Positions 37,242 through 45,996 of a DNA stretch of 64,000 nucleotides are shown here, one piece after another; the first letter of the stretch is position 1; every line of letters starts with the position of its first letter. The stretch is from Haloferax marinisediminis (lineage in GTDB: Archaea; Halobacteriota; Halobacteria; Halobacteriales; Haloferacaceae), in assembly GCF_009674585.1 (NCBI RefSeq), contig NZ_WKJP01000001.1, positions 1,860,001 through 1,924,000 of the forward strand. The letters run 5' to 3'. Under the pieces are notes generated by a model. The model saw nothing but the letters and a program-made list of their open reading frames with translations. It did no database searches and had not been told where the DNA came from. The translations under genes and the position numbers were made by a program.

Positions 37242-37451
37242 ATGCGCCACCCGCTCCTCGCGAGTTTCGCGGTTGGTATCCCCGCCGCCCTCCTCGTCGG
37301 CATCGCCGTCACCGAAGTTGCCTCTCACTGGATATTCTTCTCGCTCTTCGTCGGAATCCCGGCAGGTATCCTCGCAGGCATCATCGCCATCGCCGCCACC
37401 TACGCAGTGCTTACTCGGCAAGGACTCTCGCCGACCGAAACGAGCGACTGA
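37242..37451 (+). CDS. Small two-helix membrane protein
   Basis: Protein of 69 residues with two hydrophobic helices, LLASFAVGIPAALLVGIAV and FFSLFVGIPAGILAGIIA, carrying a repeated VGIPA motif. Follows coaD by 29 nt and could be co-transcribed. Convergent with the TFB-like gene: the stop codons abut. Function unknown. Confidence 0.6.
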   Translation: MRHPLLASFAVGIPAALLVGIAVTEVASHWIFFSLFVGIPAGILAGIIAIAATYAVLTRQGLSPTETSD

Positions 37452-37760
37452 CTACCAACTCGGCGGGCGGAAGCCAGCCTCGGTGAGAAGGTCCTTCCAG
37501 CGTTGCTGGATACTGAGTCGTGAGACGTCCATGGCATCGGCGACGGCGGACTGCGACCGTTCTTCCCCTGCGATGAGTGCGCCGGCGTAGAGACTCGCGG
37601 CGGCCACTGCCTTCTTCGAGCGGTCTTCGTCGGGGAGTTGCGTGAGGAACATGTCCGAGGCGTACGAGCGTGCCTCGCTACCGAGTTCGAGACTGTCGGC
37701 GGCGGCGTCGATGCGGGCCAGCCACTCTTCGTTGTCTCGCTGGTCTCGGGCGCTGTACAT
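37452..37760 (-). CDS. Single-cyclin TFB-like protein
   Basis: Protein of 102 residues that resembles one TFIIB cyclin repeat: WLARIDAAADSLELGSEARS, KKAVAAASLYAGALIAGEER, and the helix-turn-helix AVADAMDVSRLSIQQRWKDL. It lacks the zinc ribbon, the B-reader and the other cyclin repeat. It could compete with TFBs, or be a DNA-binding factor of its own. A TATA-like GGTTATG about 27 nt before ATG 37760 suggests a leaderless message. Confidence 0.75.
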   Translation of the reverse strand: MYSARDQRDNEEWLARIDAAADSLELGSEARSYASDMFLTQLPDEDRSKKAVAAASLYAGALIAGEERSQSAVADAMDVSRLSIQQRWKDLLTEAGFRPPSW

Positions 37761-37840
37761 ACTCGGCGTTGTGGGTGGAGGGACATAACCTCCGCGGCGA
37801 ACGACAACTTGATAGGTTGTTTGTGGTAACGTGGAACTGC

Positions 37841-37923
37841 GCGCGGGTAGCCAAGTGGCCAAAGGCGCAGCGCTTAGGACGCTGTGGTGTAGACCTTCGC
37901 AGGTTCGAACCCTGTCCCGCGCA
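37841..37923 (+). tRNA. tRNA-Leu (TAG)
   Basis: An 83-nt cloverleaf with long variable arm: acceptor GCGCGGG/CCCGCGC plus discriminator A, anticodon stem CAGCG/CGCTG with loop CTTAGGA (anticodon TAG), and T loop TTCGAAC. No CCA encoded. The last 22 nt are copied again 120 nt downstream. Confidence 0.96.
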
Positions 37924-38255
37924 TTTTCTGTCCGAACCATCGCGAACGGAGTGAGCGACAGTGAGGACGAAACTCGTAACACAGGGTTCCGAATCAGGGA
38001 GCGACTGAAAGGAGCGACCGTGGTTCGAACCCTATCCCGCGCATGTATCCCGGAACACCGTGAGAGACGTGTCTTCGCACCGCTCCCGAAATTCGTCTCA
38101 AACCCTCTCTCCCCACTTTGTTCCCCAATCCCAGATTTCACAACGAATAACGACCCGGATGTATCAGGCACTCTGCTCGACTCACGCCCGAGAATCGCAC
38201 GCCACACGTCTGACGCGTCACAACCCTTTTTCTCACCCGGTGTGTGTGTCCACCA
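37924..38255. other. Intergenic region with a copy of the tRNA-Leu 3' end
   Basis: No credible gene in this 332-nt stretch. At 38022-38043 the last 22 nt of tRNA-Leu (T arm plus acceptor strand) recur with one change (CTGT to CTAT). The 98 nt between the two copies look low in complexity, with GGAGCGAC repeated. Such 3' tRNA copies mark integration sites; nothing like an integrase is present, so it may be a scar. A T-rich TATA-like box at 38226-38232 serves dacZ. Confidence 0.6.
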
Positions 38256-39065
38256 ATGGCGGCGTTATCCGAATTATTAGGCGACATCGTGACAGATGTC
38301 GATGGGCTATTCCTCTTCACACCGAGCCACTCGCACTACGAGCGGTTCGCAGAGGCGGATGTTCCGACCATCGTCATCGCTCCCGAGAACACAGTCGACG
38401 CCGAGACGTTCGTCGAACTTCCGCTCCAGTTCCAGAACGTCAAAGACCGCATTCGGTTCGGTGTCGAGGGTGCGATGGAACAGAGTCTCGTCGAGGCGGG
38501 CGACACCATCGCCTGCAACGTCGGCATCTTCGGCGGTGACCCCGACTCGGTCGTCCGTGTCCGCGTGAAAGAGAACATGCGCTCTGGAATCTACGACCTC
38601 TTCGCCAACTCACGGGCCGACCCCGGCGTCATTCGTGACGTGTTCGAGGTTGCCATCGAACTGGGGAAGAAAGGCCAGAAGGGCGAACCAGTCGGTGCGC
38701 TGTTCATCGTCGGCGACGCCGGCAAGGTGATGAACAAGTCGCGGCCGCTGTCGTACAACCCCTTCGAGAAGTCGCACGTCTACGTCGGCGACCCCATCGT
38801 GAACGTGATGCTCAAGGAGTTCTCGCGACTCGACGGTGCGTTCGTCATCTCCGACTCGGGCAAAATCGTCTCCGCGTACCGCTACCTCGAACCCTCCGCC
38901 GAGGGCGTAGACATTCCGAAGGGCCTCGGCGCACGGCACATGGCAGGGGGCGCTATCACCCGCGACACCAACGCCACCGCCATCGTCCTCTCCGAATCTG
39001 ACGGCCTCGTCCGGGCGTTCAAGGGCGGAAAGATGATTCTCGAAATCGACCCGGAGGACTACTAA
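38256..39065 (+). CDS. dacZ: Diadenylate cyclase DacZ (c-di-AMP synthase)
   Basis: Protein of 269 residues. N-terminal part is archaeal-specific, then a DAC domain: FSRLDGAFVISDSGKIVSAY holds the DGA motif and GLGARHMAGGAITRDTNATA the RHR-type motif (here RHM), ending in AFKGGKMILEI. It joins two ATP into c-di-AMP, which controls osmotic and ion balance. Likely leaderless: CCTTTTTCTC about 26 nt before ATG 38256. A channel gene follows after one nt. Confidence 0.9.
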   Translation: MAALSELLGDIVTDVDGLFLFTPSHSHYERFAEADVPTIVIAPENTVDAETFVELPLQFQNVKDRIRFGVEGAMEQSLVEAGDTIACNVGIFGGDPDSVVRVRVKENMRSGIYDLFANSRADPGVIRDVFEVAIELGKKGQKGEPVGALFIVGDAGKVMNKSRPLSYNPFEKSHVYVGDPIVNVMLKEFSRLDGAFVISDSGKIVSAYRYLEPSAEGVDIPKGLGARHMAGGAITRDTNATAIVLSESDGLVRAFKGGKMILEIDPEDY

Positions 39066-39066
39066 G

Positions 39067-39879
39067 ATGATGGGGTCCGCCTCGCCCCTTCCTCTCCAGT
39101 CTGTCGGGAGCGTCGTCGAACGACTCGTCCAGACGGTCGGCCTTCGATTTCTCGGCGTCGTCGCCATCCTCGCACTCGGGTTGGTTCTCGCGTACGTCGC
39201 TGGGTCGCTCGTCCAACGGCTACTCGTCGGTATCGGCGTCCCCGACGCCATCGAGGGGACCGCCTTCGAGCGGACCGCTCGCGACTTCGATACGTCGACG
39301 ATAGAGATACTGTCGTGGTTGACCCGGTACTTCGTGCTCGGCCTCGCCCTCTTTGCCGCACTCTCGTTCGTCGGCGTCAACTACGTCGACCGGTTCTGGG
39401 CACTCGTCATCGCCATCCTCCCGCAACTGTTCATCGCCATCTTGGTCCTCATCGTGGGCGTCGTCATCGGCGACAAGGTCGAACTCCTCGTCGCCGAGCG
39501 ATTCCGTGGAGTGAAACTGCCGCAGGTCAACATCCTCCCGTCGCTCGCGAAGTACACCGTCTTCTTCCTCGCCTCGCTCATCGCACTCTCACAGGTCGGG
39601 GTCGCAATCGCCGCACTCATCGTCCTCCTCGGTGCTTACCTGTTCGGACTCATCGTCCTCAGTGCAGTCGCGTTCCACGACCTCCTCAAGTCGGGTGCTG
39701 CGGGAACCTATCTCCTGTTCACGCAACCGTACAGCATCGGCGACGAGATCGTCGTCGGTGAGGTTCAAGGTGTCGTCCAGGAGTTCGATATGTTCGTCAC
39801 CTACGTCGAGGCCGAAGAACAGGAGTACATCCTTCCGAACGCACGCGTCTTCGACGAAGGTATCGGACGAGTCCGCTGA
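39067..39879 (+). CDS. MscS-like membrane protein next to dacZ
   Basis: Protein of 270 residues with about five hydrophobic helices: FLGVVAILALGLVLAYVAG, YFVLGLALFAALSFVGV, FIAILVLIVGVVIGDKV, VFFLASLIALSQVGVAIAAL. The C-terminal part (LFTQPYSIGDEIVVGEVQ then QEYILPNARVFDEG) is a short MscS beta domain. It starts one nt after the dacZ stop, so it is very likely read with dacZ, and may be a c-di-AMP or tension-linked ion path (inference). Confidence 0.78.
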   Translation: MMGSASPLPLQSVGSVVERLVQTVGLRFLGVVAILALGLVLAYVAGSLVQRLLVGIGVPDAIEGTAFERTARDFDTSTIEILSWLTRYFVLGLALFAALSFVGVNYVDRFWALVIAILPQLFIAILVLIVGVVIGDKVELLVAERFRGVKLPQVNILPSLAKYTVFFLASLIALSQVGVAIAALIVLLGAYLFGLIVLSAVAFHDLLKSGAAGTYLLFTQPYSIGDEIVVGEVQGVVQEFDMFVTYVEAEEQEYILPNARVFDEGIGRVR

Positions 39880-39978
39880 CCACCGATTAGGCAGACTCGA
39901 CGCTTCTCCTCTTAGCATTCCGCCATAACAGTTTAGAAGTGGACCAGAGATTGTTTCGTATCGGATTCCCTGAATACG

Positions 39979-40686
39979 ATGACGAGAAATCTCCCCACAA
40001 TCCACGTTTCAACCCCCTCCACGCGCGCCATCGAGGCCGCTGAGACCCTTCTCAGAGGGTTTCACCATCAGGATATGCGGGAAACGTATCTCGTCGAGTG
40101 CGACTTCGACGCGGCGAACACTGCCGCAACACGTGCGACGGAGTACATGTCAAACGCGTTCAAAATCGACTTCCCGGACGCCGACCCAAACCGTGCCGAA
40201 CGCGCCGGCGAACTGTTCATGCGCGCACTGTTCTTGCAAGACGAAATCGAAAACCGGGCGGCGTTCTACGACTGCCTGTCGCGGCCTGTTCCCGAGGGGA
40301 CCTTCGTCGACGCTGCCGAGGCAGTACCCGACCTGTCTATCAACGACGACCCTCGGTGGCGCGACGTTCGGATACTCCTCGAATCGGTGTGCGAGGAAAT
40401 CGACATCAGCACCGAGTACGCGGTCCTGCACGCACGATTCTGGCGCCTTCATGGACAACGCCGCGATGGGTGGCGGTCCATCGCGCGGCGTGCACACCGC
40501 ATCAAACTCGCACGAATGATTCCGTCAGCGACCGCCGCCGACATCGAAAATCTGGCCGAGTACTTCGTCGCTGGTGTGGAACAGCACGACGACTGGCATC
40601 GCAACAGTCCCGAACGCGACATCTCTTCGACGGTCGATATCGTCGCTCGCTATTACCAGCGCGTGTTCGACCTGCGAGGCCACTGA
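39979..40686 (+). CDS. Hypothetical haloarchaeal protein, 235 residues
   Basis: Mostly helical, soluble protein with no family I recognise. Notable pieces are VECDFDAANTAATRATEYMS, LFMRALFLQDEIENRAAFYD, and a basic patch WRSIARRAHRIKLARM. Codon use matches the window, so it is a real gene. It stands alone, before a PAS histidine kinase, and no regulatory site is apparent. Confidence 0.6.
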   Translation: MTRNLPTIHVSTPSTRAIEAAETLLRGFHHQDMRETYLVECDFDAANTAATRATEYMSNAFKIDFPDADPNRAERAGELFMRALFLQDEIENRAAFYDCLSRPVPEGTFVDAAEAVPDLSINDDPRWRDVRILLESVCEEIDISTEYAVLHARFWRLHGQRRDGWRSIARRAHRIKLARMIPSATAADIENLAEYFVAGVEQHDDWHRNSPERDISSTVDIVARYYQRVFDLRGH

Positions 40687-40689
40687 CAC

Positions 40690-40695
40690 TTTTTT
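40690..40695 (+). terminator. T-tract after the 235-residue gene
   Basis: TTTTTT four nt after the stop codon, as expected for intrinsic archaeal termination. Confidence 0.35.
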
Positions 40696-40753
40696 CGGTC
40701 AAACGACCGCTGAAGATAAGTATCCGTGCCGTGATTCTCTCGCAAGACGTCAC

Positions 40754-41782
40754 ATGGTGGATACTGACGCTGAACTCTATCGTGAAGCCTTCCGAAGCGC
40801 GGATATCCCCATGTTGATTGCAGACACGAACTTCGCATTTCAGGACATCAACGACGCTGGACTGGACTTTCTGGGGTACGAGTACGACGAGATAATCGGC
40901 GAACCGGTTGGCCTCATCGCGGGAAACGAAGAGGTGTACTACGAAATCATCGAGCACATGCTCGCGGGAGAGACGTGGTCAGGTGAGTTCGTCGTGCGAC
41001 GAACGGACGACCGGGTCGTCTACGGCAACGGCTTTGCCACGCCAGTCGTAGTCGGTGGCGACGTCCAGGGGTTCCTCGCGTTCTTCCTCGACACCACGAA
41101 ACAACGCCAGTACGAGAACGTCTCGGACGTGCTCAGTCGCCTCCTTCGGCACGACCTCCGGAACGAGTTGAACATCATCTACGGCTACACACAACAGGTC
41201 GCGAGTCGAATCGACGACGAAGACACACTCGAAGAACTCCACCTCGTACAGGACACCGTCCTCGACATCGTCCACAAATCCGAACGAGCGCGTGACCTCC
41301 GTGACTTGCTCGAACGGTCACACGGGCGCTCGAACCGCCCTGTCCGTCTCGACGTCATCTTGCAGAAGAAGATCGTCGACGCCACGATCGAGTACCCCGA
41401 CGCAGAGTTCGAGTTCGAGAACGTCCCCAAAGTGGAAGTTATCGCCGACGACTTGCTCGGCGAAGCAATCGAGTGCCTCCTCGAAAATGGAGTCACTCAC
41501 AACGACAAGGAGACACCGAGAGTCGAGATATCTGTCGAACGAGCCGACGGAAACGTCTTCATTCGCGTCGCAGACAACGGACCGGGCGTCCCCGAAGGAC
41601 AGCGAGACCTCATCTTCGGGCGCGAGGAGTACGACCAACTCCACCACGGGACGGGAATCAGCCTCTTTTTCGCCGACAACGTCATCTCGTCGTACAACGG
41701 CGACCTCTGGGTCGAAGACACCGACGACGACGAGGGCGCAGTCTTCTGTCTCTGTCTGGAAGAACGAGTCACCGACGAGTGA
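40754..41782 (+). CDS. PAS-domain sensor histidine kinase
   Basis: Protein of 342 residues with no membrane helix, so cytoplasmic. A PAS domain occupies about 8-115 (ADIPMLIADTNFAFQDINDA). The H box is LLRHDLRNELNIIYGYTQQV (phospho-His in RHDLR), the N box CLLENGVTHNDK, and the G boxes DNGPGVPE and HGTGISLFF. TATA-like GATAAGTATCC about 30 nt before the ATG. No response regulator gene adjoins it, which is common for haloarchaeal kinases. Confidence 0.88.
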   Translation: MVDTDAELYREAFRSADIPMLIADTNFAFQDINDAGLDFLGYEYDEIIGEPVGLIAGNEEVYYEIIEHMLAGETWSGEFVVRRTDDRVVYGNGFATPVVVGGDVQGFLAFFLDTTKQRQYENVSDVLSRLLRHDLRNELNIIYGYTQQVASRIDDEDTLEELHLVQDTVLDIVHKSERARDLRDLLERSHGRSNRPVRLDVILQKKIVDATIEYPDAEFEFENVPKVEVIADDLLGEAIECLLENGVTHNDKETPRVEISVERADGNVFIRVADNGPGVPEGQRDLIFGREEYDQLHHGTGISLFFADNVISSYNGDLWVEDTDDDEGAVFCLCLEERVTDE

Positions 41783-41808
41783 CGACCGCCCGATGTGTCC
41801 TGCGTCGG

Positions 41809-42318
41809 TCAGTCGGAGTCTGACATCGGCCGCGCCGGGACGCCGGCGACGGTGGTTCCCGGTGGAACGTCACGGGTGACGAGCGAGTTCGCCGCGACCT
41901 GCGCGCCGGCACCGATACGAACGCCCGGCAGGATAGTCGCCTTCGCACCAATCATCGCGCCCTCACCGACGACGACTTCGCCGGTTCGATACTCGTCTTG
42001 GAGGAACTCGTGGCAGAGGATAACCGAGTCGTACCCGATTATCGCGTGGTCTTCGATGGTGATGAGTTCCGGCCAGAACACGTCTGGCGTCGCTTCGAGT
42101 CCCCACGAGACGCCGGTTCCGACGGTCACACCGATTCGTCTGAGCGCCCAGCTTCGAATCCGGAGCGAGGGAGCGATGCGGGCGACGAGGACGAACAGAT
42201 AGTTGAGCATGACGCGCCAGACCGGTTTTGCGTCTGTCCAGTGCTGGAGCGAGTTTCGCGGCCCGGGTGTCGGGTGGTGGTCGATGCGGTCGTGTCGCGG
42301 GGTCGTCTCGTCGGTCAC
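41809..42318 (-). CDS. Hexapeptide-repeat acyltransferase
   Basis: Protein of 169 residues starting at a GTG about 28 nt after CTTTTATCC. It has the left-handed beta-helix repeat: ITIEDHAIIGYDSVILCHEF, GEVVVGEGAMIGAKATILPG and IGAGAQVAANSLVTRDVPPG, with the usual VAGVPAR end. Probably an O-acetyl- or other acyltransferase on a sugar or metabolite; substrate unknown. Confidence 0.8.
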   Translation of the reverse strand: MTDETTPRHDRIDHHPTPGPRNSLQHWTDAKPVWRVMLNYLFVLVARIAPSLRIRSWALRRIGVTVGTGVSWGLEATPDVFWPELITIEDHAIIGYDSVILCHEFLQDEYRTGEVVVGEGAMIGAKATILPGVRIGAGAQVAANSLVTRDVPPGTTVAGVPARPMSDSD

Positions 42319-42414
42319 GACACTCGATTAGTCCGGCAGGATAAAAGCGCCCACGCCGTGCGGCGGGGCAGTGGGTCGTCGGTGCGTGGTCGATGGGTCG
42401 CCGACTCGTGTCGG

Positions 42415-43701
42415 TTACTCGCCGCGAATCTCGGCCATGTGGTCGATGCGACGCTGGACGAGCGCTTCGGTGCCGATGTCGTGGCGGATGTGGAACCCGT
42501 CACCTGCGTCGGCGAGGGCGTTCTCGGCTATCTGCTCGGCCTGTGAGATGGTCTCTGCGTGGCCGACGACAGCGAACGACCGTGAGGTGGTCGTGTAGAG
42601 GCCGTCGTCTCGTGCATCGACGCTCGCGTAGAACAGGAGCGCGCCACTGTCTTCGTCCACATCGACCGTAATCTTCGCTCCGGCTTTGGGGTCCGTCGGG
42701 TAGCCTTCGGGGACGGCGTACTTGCAGACGGTCGCTTTCTCGGCGAACTCGAGTTCGGGAAGTGCCTCACCCTCGCGCGCAGCGACGATGACGTCGAGGA
42801 ACGGCGTTTCGAGGACTGGCAGTGTGTTCATCGCCTCTGGGTCGCCGAAGCGGGCGTTGAACTCGATGACTTTGGGCCCCTCGCTCGTGAGCATGAACTG
42901 CCCGTAGAGGATGCCCTTGTAGTCGGGCATCGCCTCGACCACTGCGTCGATGACTTCGACAGCCGCCTCGTAGTCGCCGTCGGCCATGAACGGAAGCGAC
43001 GGCGTCACGTCGGTGTAACTGCCCATCCCACCGGTGTTCGGGCCTTCGTCGCCCTCGTAGGCACGCTTGTGGTCCTGTACGGCCGGACTGACGCGGAACT
43101 CGCCGTTGGCGACGAACGCCTGAATGGTGAACTCCTCGCCGACGAGTCGCTCTTCGAGGACGACGCGTTCGTAGTCGGAGTCACGAAGGTACGCTTTGGC
43201 CTCCTCGGGCGTCACCTGGTCGCCGATGACTTTCACGCCCTTTCCACCGGTCAGCCCCGCGGGCTTGACCGCGAGGTCGCCGTCGTACTCGTCGATGTAG
43301 TCGCACGCCGACTCCATGTCGTCGAAGGTTGCGAAGTCGGGATTGCCCGGAATGTCGTTTTCGCGCATGAACTGCCGCTGGAACGCCTTGTCCGTCTCGA
43401 TGCGGGCCTCGGCCTCTTGCGGACCGAACGTGTAGATTCCCGCCGCGTCGAGGGCGTCGGAGACACCCGCCGCCAGACCCGATTCCGGGCCGACGATTGC
43501 GAGCGTTGCACCGACGGACTCGGCGTAGTCGACGATGTCGTCTGCTGCCGTCTCGGAGATGGTCTCGAAGTCCTCGGCGAGGTCGGCGATACCGGGATTT
43601 CGGTTGCTCGCACAGGCGTACAGGTCACAGTCGGGGGCCAGCGCACGGGCAATCGCGTGCTCACGGCCGCCGCCACCGACGAGAAGGACGGTCTCGCTCA
43701 T
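42415..43701 (-). CDS. purD: Phosphoribosylamine--glycine ligase
   Basis: GAR synthetase of 428 residues, second step of purine synthesis. Pre-ATP-grasp start VLLVGGGGREHAIARALAPD, ATP-grasp region DGDLAVKPAGLTGGKGVKVI, and EFNARFGDPEAMNTLPVLE as the conserved metal-binding C-terminal stretch. A possible 16-codon ORF overlaps its start as ATGA. Confidence 0.94.
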   Translation of the reverse strand: MSETVLLVGGGGREHAIARALAPDCDLYACASNRNPGIADLAEDFETISETAADDIVDYAESVGATLAIVGPESGLAAGVSDALDAAGIYTFGPQEAEARIETDKAFQRQFMRENDIPGNPDFATFDDMESACDYIDEYDGDLAVKPAGLTGGKGVKVIGDQVTPEEAKAYLRDSDYERVVLEERLVGEEFTIQAFVANGEFRVSPAVQDHKRAYEGDEGPNTGGMGSYTDVTPSLPFMADGDYEAAVEVIDAVVEAMPDYKGILYGQFMLTSEGPKVIEFNARFGDPEAMNTLPVLETPFLDVIVAAREGEALPELEFAEKATVCKYAVPEGYPTDPKAGAKITVDVDEDSGALLFYASVDARDDGLYTTTSRSFAVVGHAETISQAEQIAENALADAGDGFHIRHDIGTEALVQRRIDHMAEIRGE

Positions 43702-43748
43702 ATTCGCATACCCTGCGCACGGGAGTGTAAAGATTGCTCTTCACTCAT
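43698..43748 (-). CDS. Possible 16-codon ORF coupled to purD
   Basis: Reads MSEEQSLHSRAQGMRI with its TGA overlapping the purD ATG as ATGA. A TATA-like TGTATAC near 43771 is about 24 nt before its ATG, so a leaderless message could begin here. A second TATA-like box (ATCTTTAC near 43730) could instead start at purD itself. Uncertain. Confidence 0.3.
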   Translation of the reverse strand: MSEEQSLHSRAQGMRI

Positions 43749-43812
43749 GGAAAAATAGTCACGTTTGTGTATACATCTGCGCCCAACGAGTGAATCATCG
43801 TCTCGAACCACC

Positions 43813-43830
43813 ACGGTCGCAAACGACCGT
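43813..43830. promoter_or_regulatory. Inverted repeat before the DUF255 gene promoter
   Basis: ACGGTCG-CAAA-CGACCGT, a perfect 7-bp dyad, sits just upstream of the TATA-like GTTTTAG (about 43840-43846) of the gene at 43871. Position suits an activator or repressor site. Confidence 0.4.
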
Positions 43831-43870
43831 CTCCACGCCGTTTTAGTTCTCGGAGTGCCCTACTCGAACT

Positions 43871-45988
43871 ATGACCGACCCGGTGGGACGCAACCGACTC
43901 GACGAGGAGCAAAGCCCGTACCTCCGCCAGCACGCGGACAACCCGGTCAACTGGCAGCCGTGGGACGAGACGGCGCTCGAAGCGGCCCGCGAGCAGGACA
44001 AACCCATCTTCCTCTCTGTCGGCTACTCGGCGTGTCACTGGTGTCACGTCATGGCCGACGAGAGCTTCTCTGACCCCGAAATCGCCGAGGTTCTCAACGA
44101 ACACTTCGTCCCAGTAAAAGTCGACCGCGAAGAGCGACCGGACCTCGACCGAATCTACCAGACTATCTGCCAACTGGTCACCGGTGGCGGCGGGTGGCCC
44201 CTCTCTGTGTGGTTGACCCCGGAAGGGAAACCGTTCTTCGTCGGGACATACTTTCCACCGGAACCACGCCGCGGCGCGCCCGGCTTCCGCGACATCGTCG
44301 AGAGTTTCGCGGAGTCGTGGCAAACCGACCGAAACGAGATAGAAAACCGTGCGACGCAGTGGACTCGTGCCATCACCGACCAGTTAGAGGAGACGCCCGA
44401 CGTTCCCGGTGAGGCACCGGGTTCGGAGGTCCTCGACCAGACAGTACAGGCAGCACTTCGCGCCGCCGACCGCGACCACGGCGGATTCGGCAGTGGCGGC
44501 CCCAAATTCCCGCAACCCGGACGTATCGACGCACTCCTCCGTGGGTACGCCATCACCGGTCGCCGCGACGCACTCGACGTGGCGGTCGAAGGACTCGACG
44601 CGATGGCGAACGGCGGCCTCCGCGACCACCTCGGCGGCGGATTCCACCGTTACTGCGTCGACCGAGAGTGGACCGTCCCGCACTTCGAAAAGATGCTCTA
44701 CGACCAGGCGGGACTCGCGCCACGCTACCTCGACGCCTATCGCCTGACCGGAACCGAGGAGTACGCGACTGTCGCTGCCGAGACGTTCGAATTCGTCCGT
44801 CGTGAACTCAGCCACGACGACGGCGGCTTTTATTCGACGCTCGACGCCCAGTCCGGCGGCGAGGAAGGAACGTTCTACGTCTGGACGCCCGAGGACGTTC
44901 GTGAACTCGTCCCGGAACTCGAAGCAGACCTGTTCTGTGACCGGTACGGCGTCACTCCCGGCGGGAACTTCGAGCACAAGACGACTGTGCTGAACGTCTC
45001 GGCGACGACTGCGGACCTCGCCGAAGAGTACGACCTCAGTGAGTCCGAGGTGGAAGAACGCCTCGAAAAAGTCCACAAAGCCCTCTTCGCGGCCCGTGAG
45101 GGGCGAGAACACCCCGCCCGTGACGAGAAGATTCTCGCGGGATGGAACGGCCTGATGATTTCGGCGTTCGCACAGGGTGCTGTCGCACTCGAAGACGACT
45201 CGCTCGCAGCAGATGCACGCCGCGCCCTCGACTTCGTGCGCGAGAACCTCTGGAACGAAGAGACACAGACACTCTCCCGGCGCGTGATGAACGGCGAAGT
45301 CAAAGGCGACGGCTACCTCGAAGACTACGCCTTCCTCGCGCGCGGCGCGTTCGACCTGTATCAGGCGACGGGTGACATCGAACCGCTCGCGTTCGCGCTC
45401 GACCTCGCGCGGGCGACGCTTCGAGAGTTCTACGACGACGACGCCGGGACGCTTTACTTCACGCCCGAGAGCGGCGAAGCACTCGTCACACGCCCACAGG
45501 AGGCCACAGACCAATCGACGCCTTCCAGTCTCGGTGTCGCCACGTCGCTGTTCTTGGACCTCGAACACGTCGCGCCCGACGCTGGCTTCGGCGAAGCGGC
45601 CGACGCCGTCCTCGAAAGCTACGCGAACCGCATCCGAGGGAGTCCGCTCGAACACGTCTCGCTCGCACTCGCTGCCGAGAAAGCGGCGAGCGGCGTCCCC
45701 GAACTCACCATCGCAGCAGACGAGATTCCCGACGAGTGGCGCGAGACCCTCGCCTCACGGTACTTCCCGGGACTCGTCGTCTCCCGGCGACCCGGCACCG
45801 ACGACGAACTCGACGCGTGGCTAGACGAACTTGGACTGGACGAAGCGCCGCCGATTTGGGCTGCCCGCGAGGCGACCGACGGCGAACCGACCGTCTACGC
45901 CTGTGAGGGCTTCACCTGTTCGGCGCCGACCCACGACTTAGACGAGGCACTCGCGTGGTTCACGGCGGGCGGCGAAAACGAAGCGTGA
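43871..45988 (+). CDS. DUF255/YyaL-type thioredoxin-domain protein
   Basis: Protein of 705 residues. N-terminal thioredoxin-like DUF255 domain: SPYLRQHADNPVNWQPWDET, then SVGYSACHWCHVMADESF with a CHWC motif, FVPVKVDREERPDLDRIYQ and GGGGWPLSVWLTPEGKPFF. The rest is an (alpha/alpha)6 barrel like cellobiose epimerase/GH88 folds (GGFHRYCVDREWTVPHFEKM). Known in all domains (SPATA20-like); reaction unknown. TATA-like GTTTTAG about 28 nt upstream gives a leaderless start. Confidence 0.88.
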   Translation: MTDPVGRNRLDEEQSPYLRQHADNPVNWQPWDETALEAAREQDKPIFLSVGYSACHWCHVMADESFSDPEIAEVLNEHFVPVKVDREERPDLDRIYQTICQLVTGGGGWPLSVWLTPEGKPFFVGTYFPPEPRRGAPGFRDIVESFAESWQTDRNEIENRATQWTRAITDQLEETPDVPGEAPGSEVLDQTVQAALRAADRDHGGFGSGGPKFPQPGRIDALLRGYAITGRRDALDVAVEGLDAMANGGLRDHLGGGFHRYCVDREWTVPHFEKMLYDQAGLAPRYLDAYRLTGTEEYATVAAETFEFVRRELSHDDGGFYSTLDAQSGGEEGTFYVWTPEDVRELVPELEADLFCDRYGVTPGGNFEHKTTVLNVSATTADLAEEYDLSESEVEERLEKVHKALFAAREGREHPARDEKILAGWNGLMISAFAQGAVALEDDSLAADARRALDFVRENLWNEETQTLSRRVMNGEVKGDGYLEDYAFLARGAFDLYQATGDIEPLAFALDLARATLREFYDDDAGTLYFTPESGEALVTRPQEATDQSTPSSLGVATSLFLDLEHVAPDAGFGEAADAVLESYANRIRGSPLEHVSLALAAEKAASGVPELTIAADEIPDEWRETLASRYFPGLVVSRRPGTDDELDAWLDELGLDEAPPIWAAREATDGEPTVYACEGFTCSAPTHDLDEALAWFTAGGENEA

Positions 45989-45996
45989 CGCAGTAG

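Noticed and set aside
37924-38021. A full integrated element at tRNA-Leu
   Set aside because: Only 98 nt separate the tRNA end from its copy; no integrase or cargo is present.
44384-45655. 423-codon minus-strand frame opposite the DUF255 gene
   Set aside because: Antisense shadow with no recognisable domain; the plus strand is conserved.
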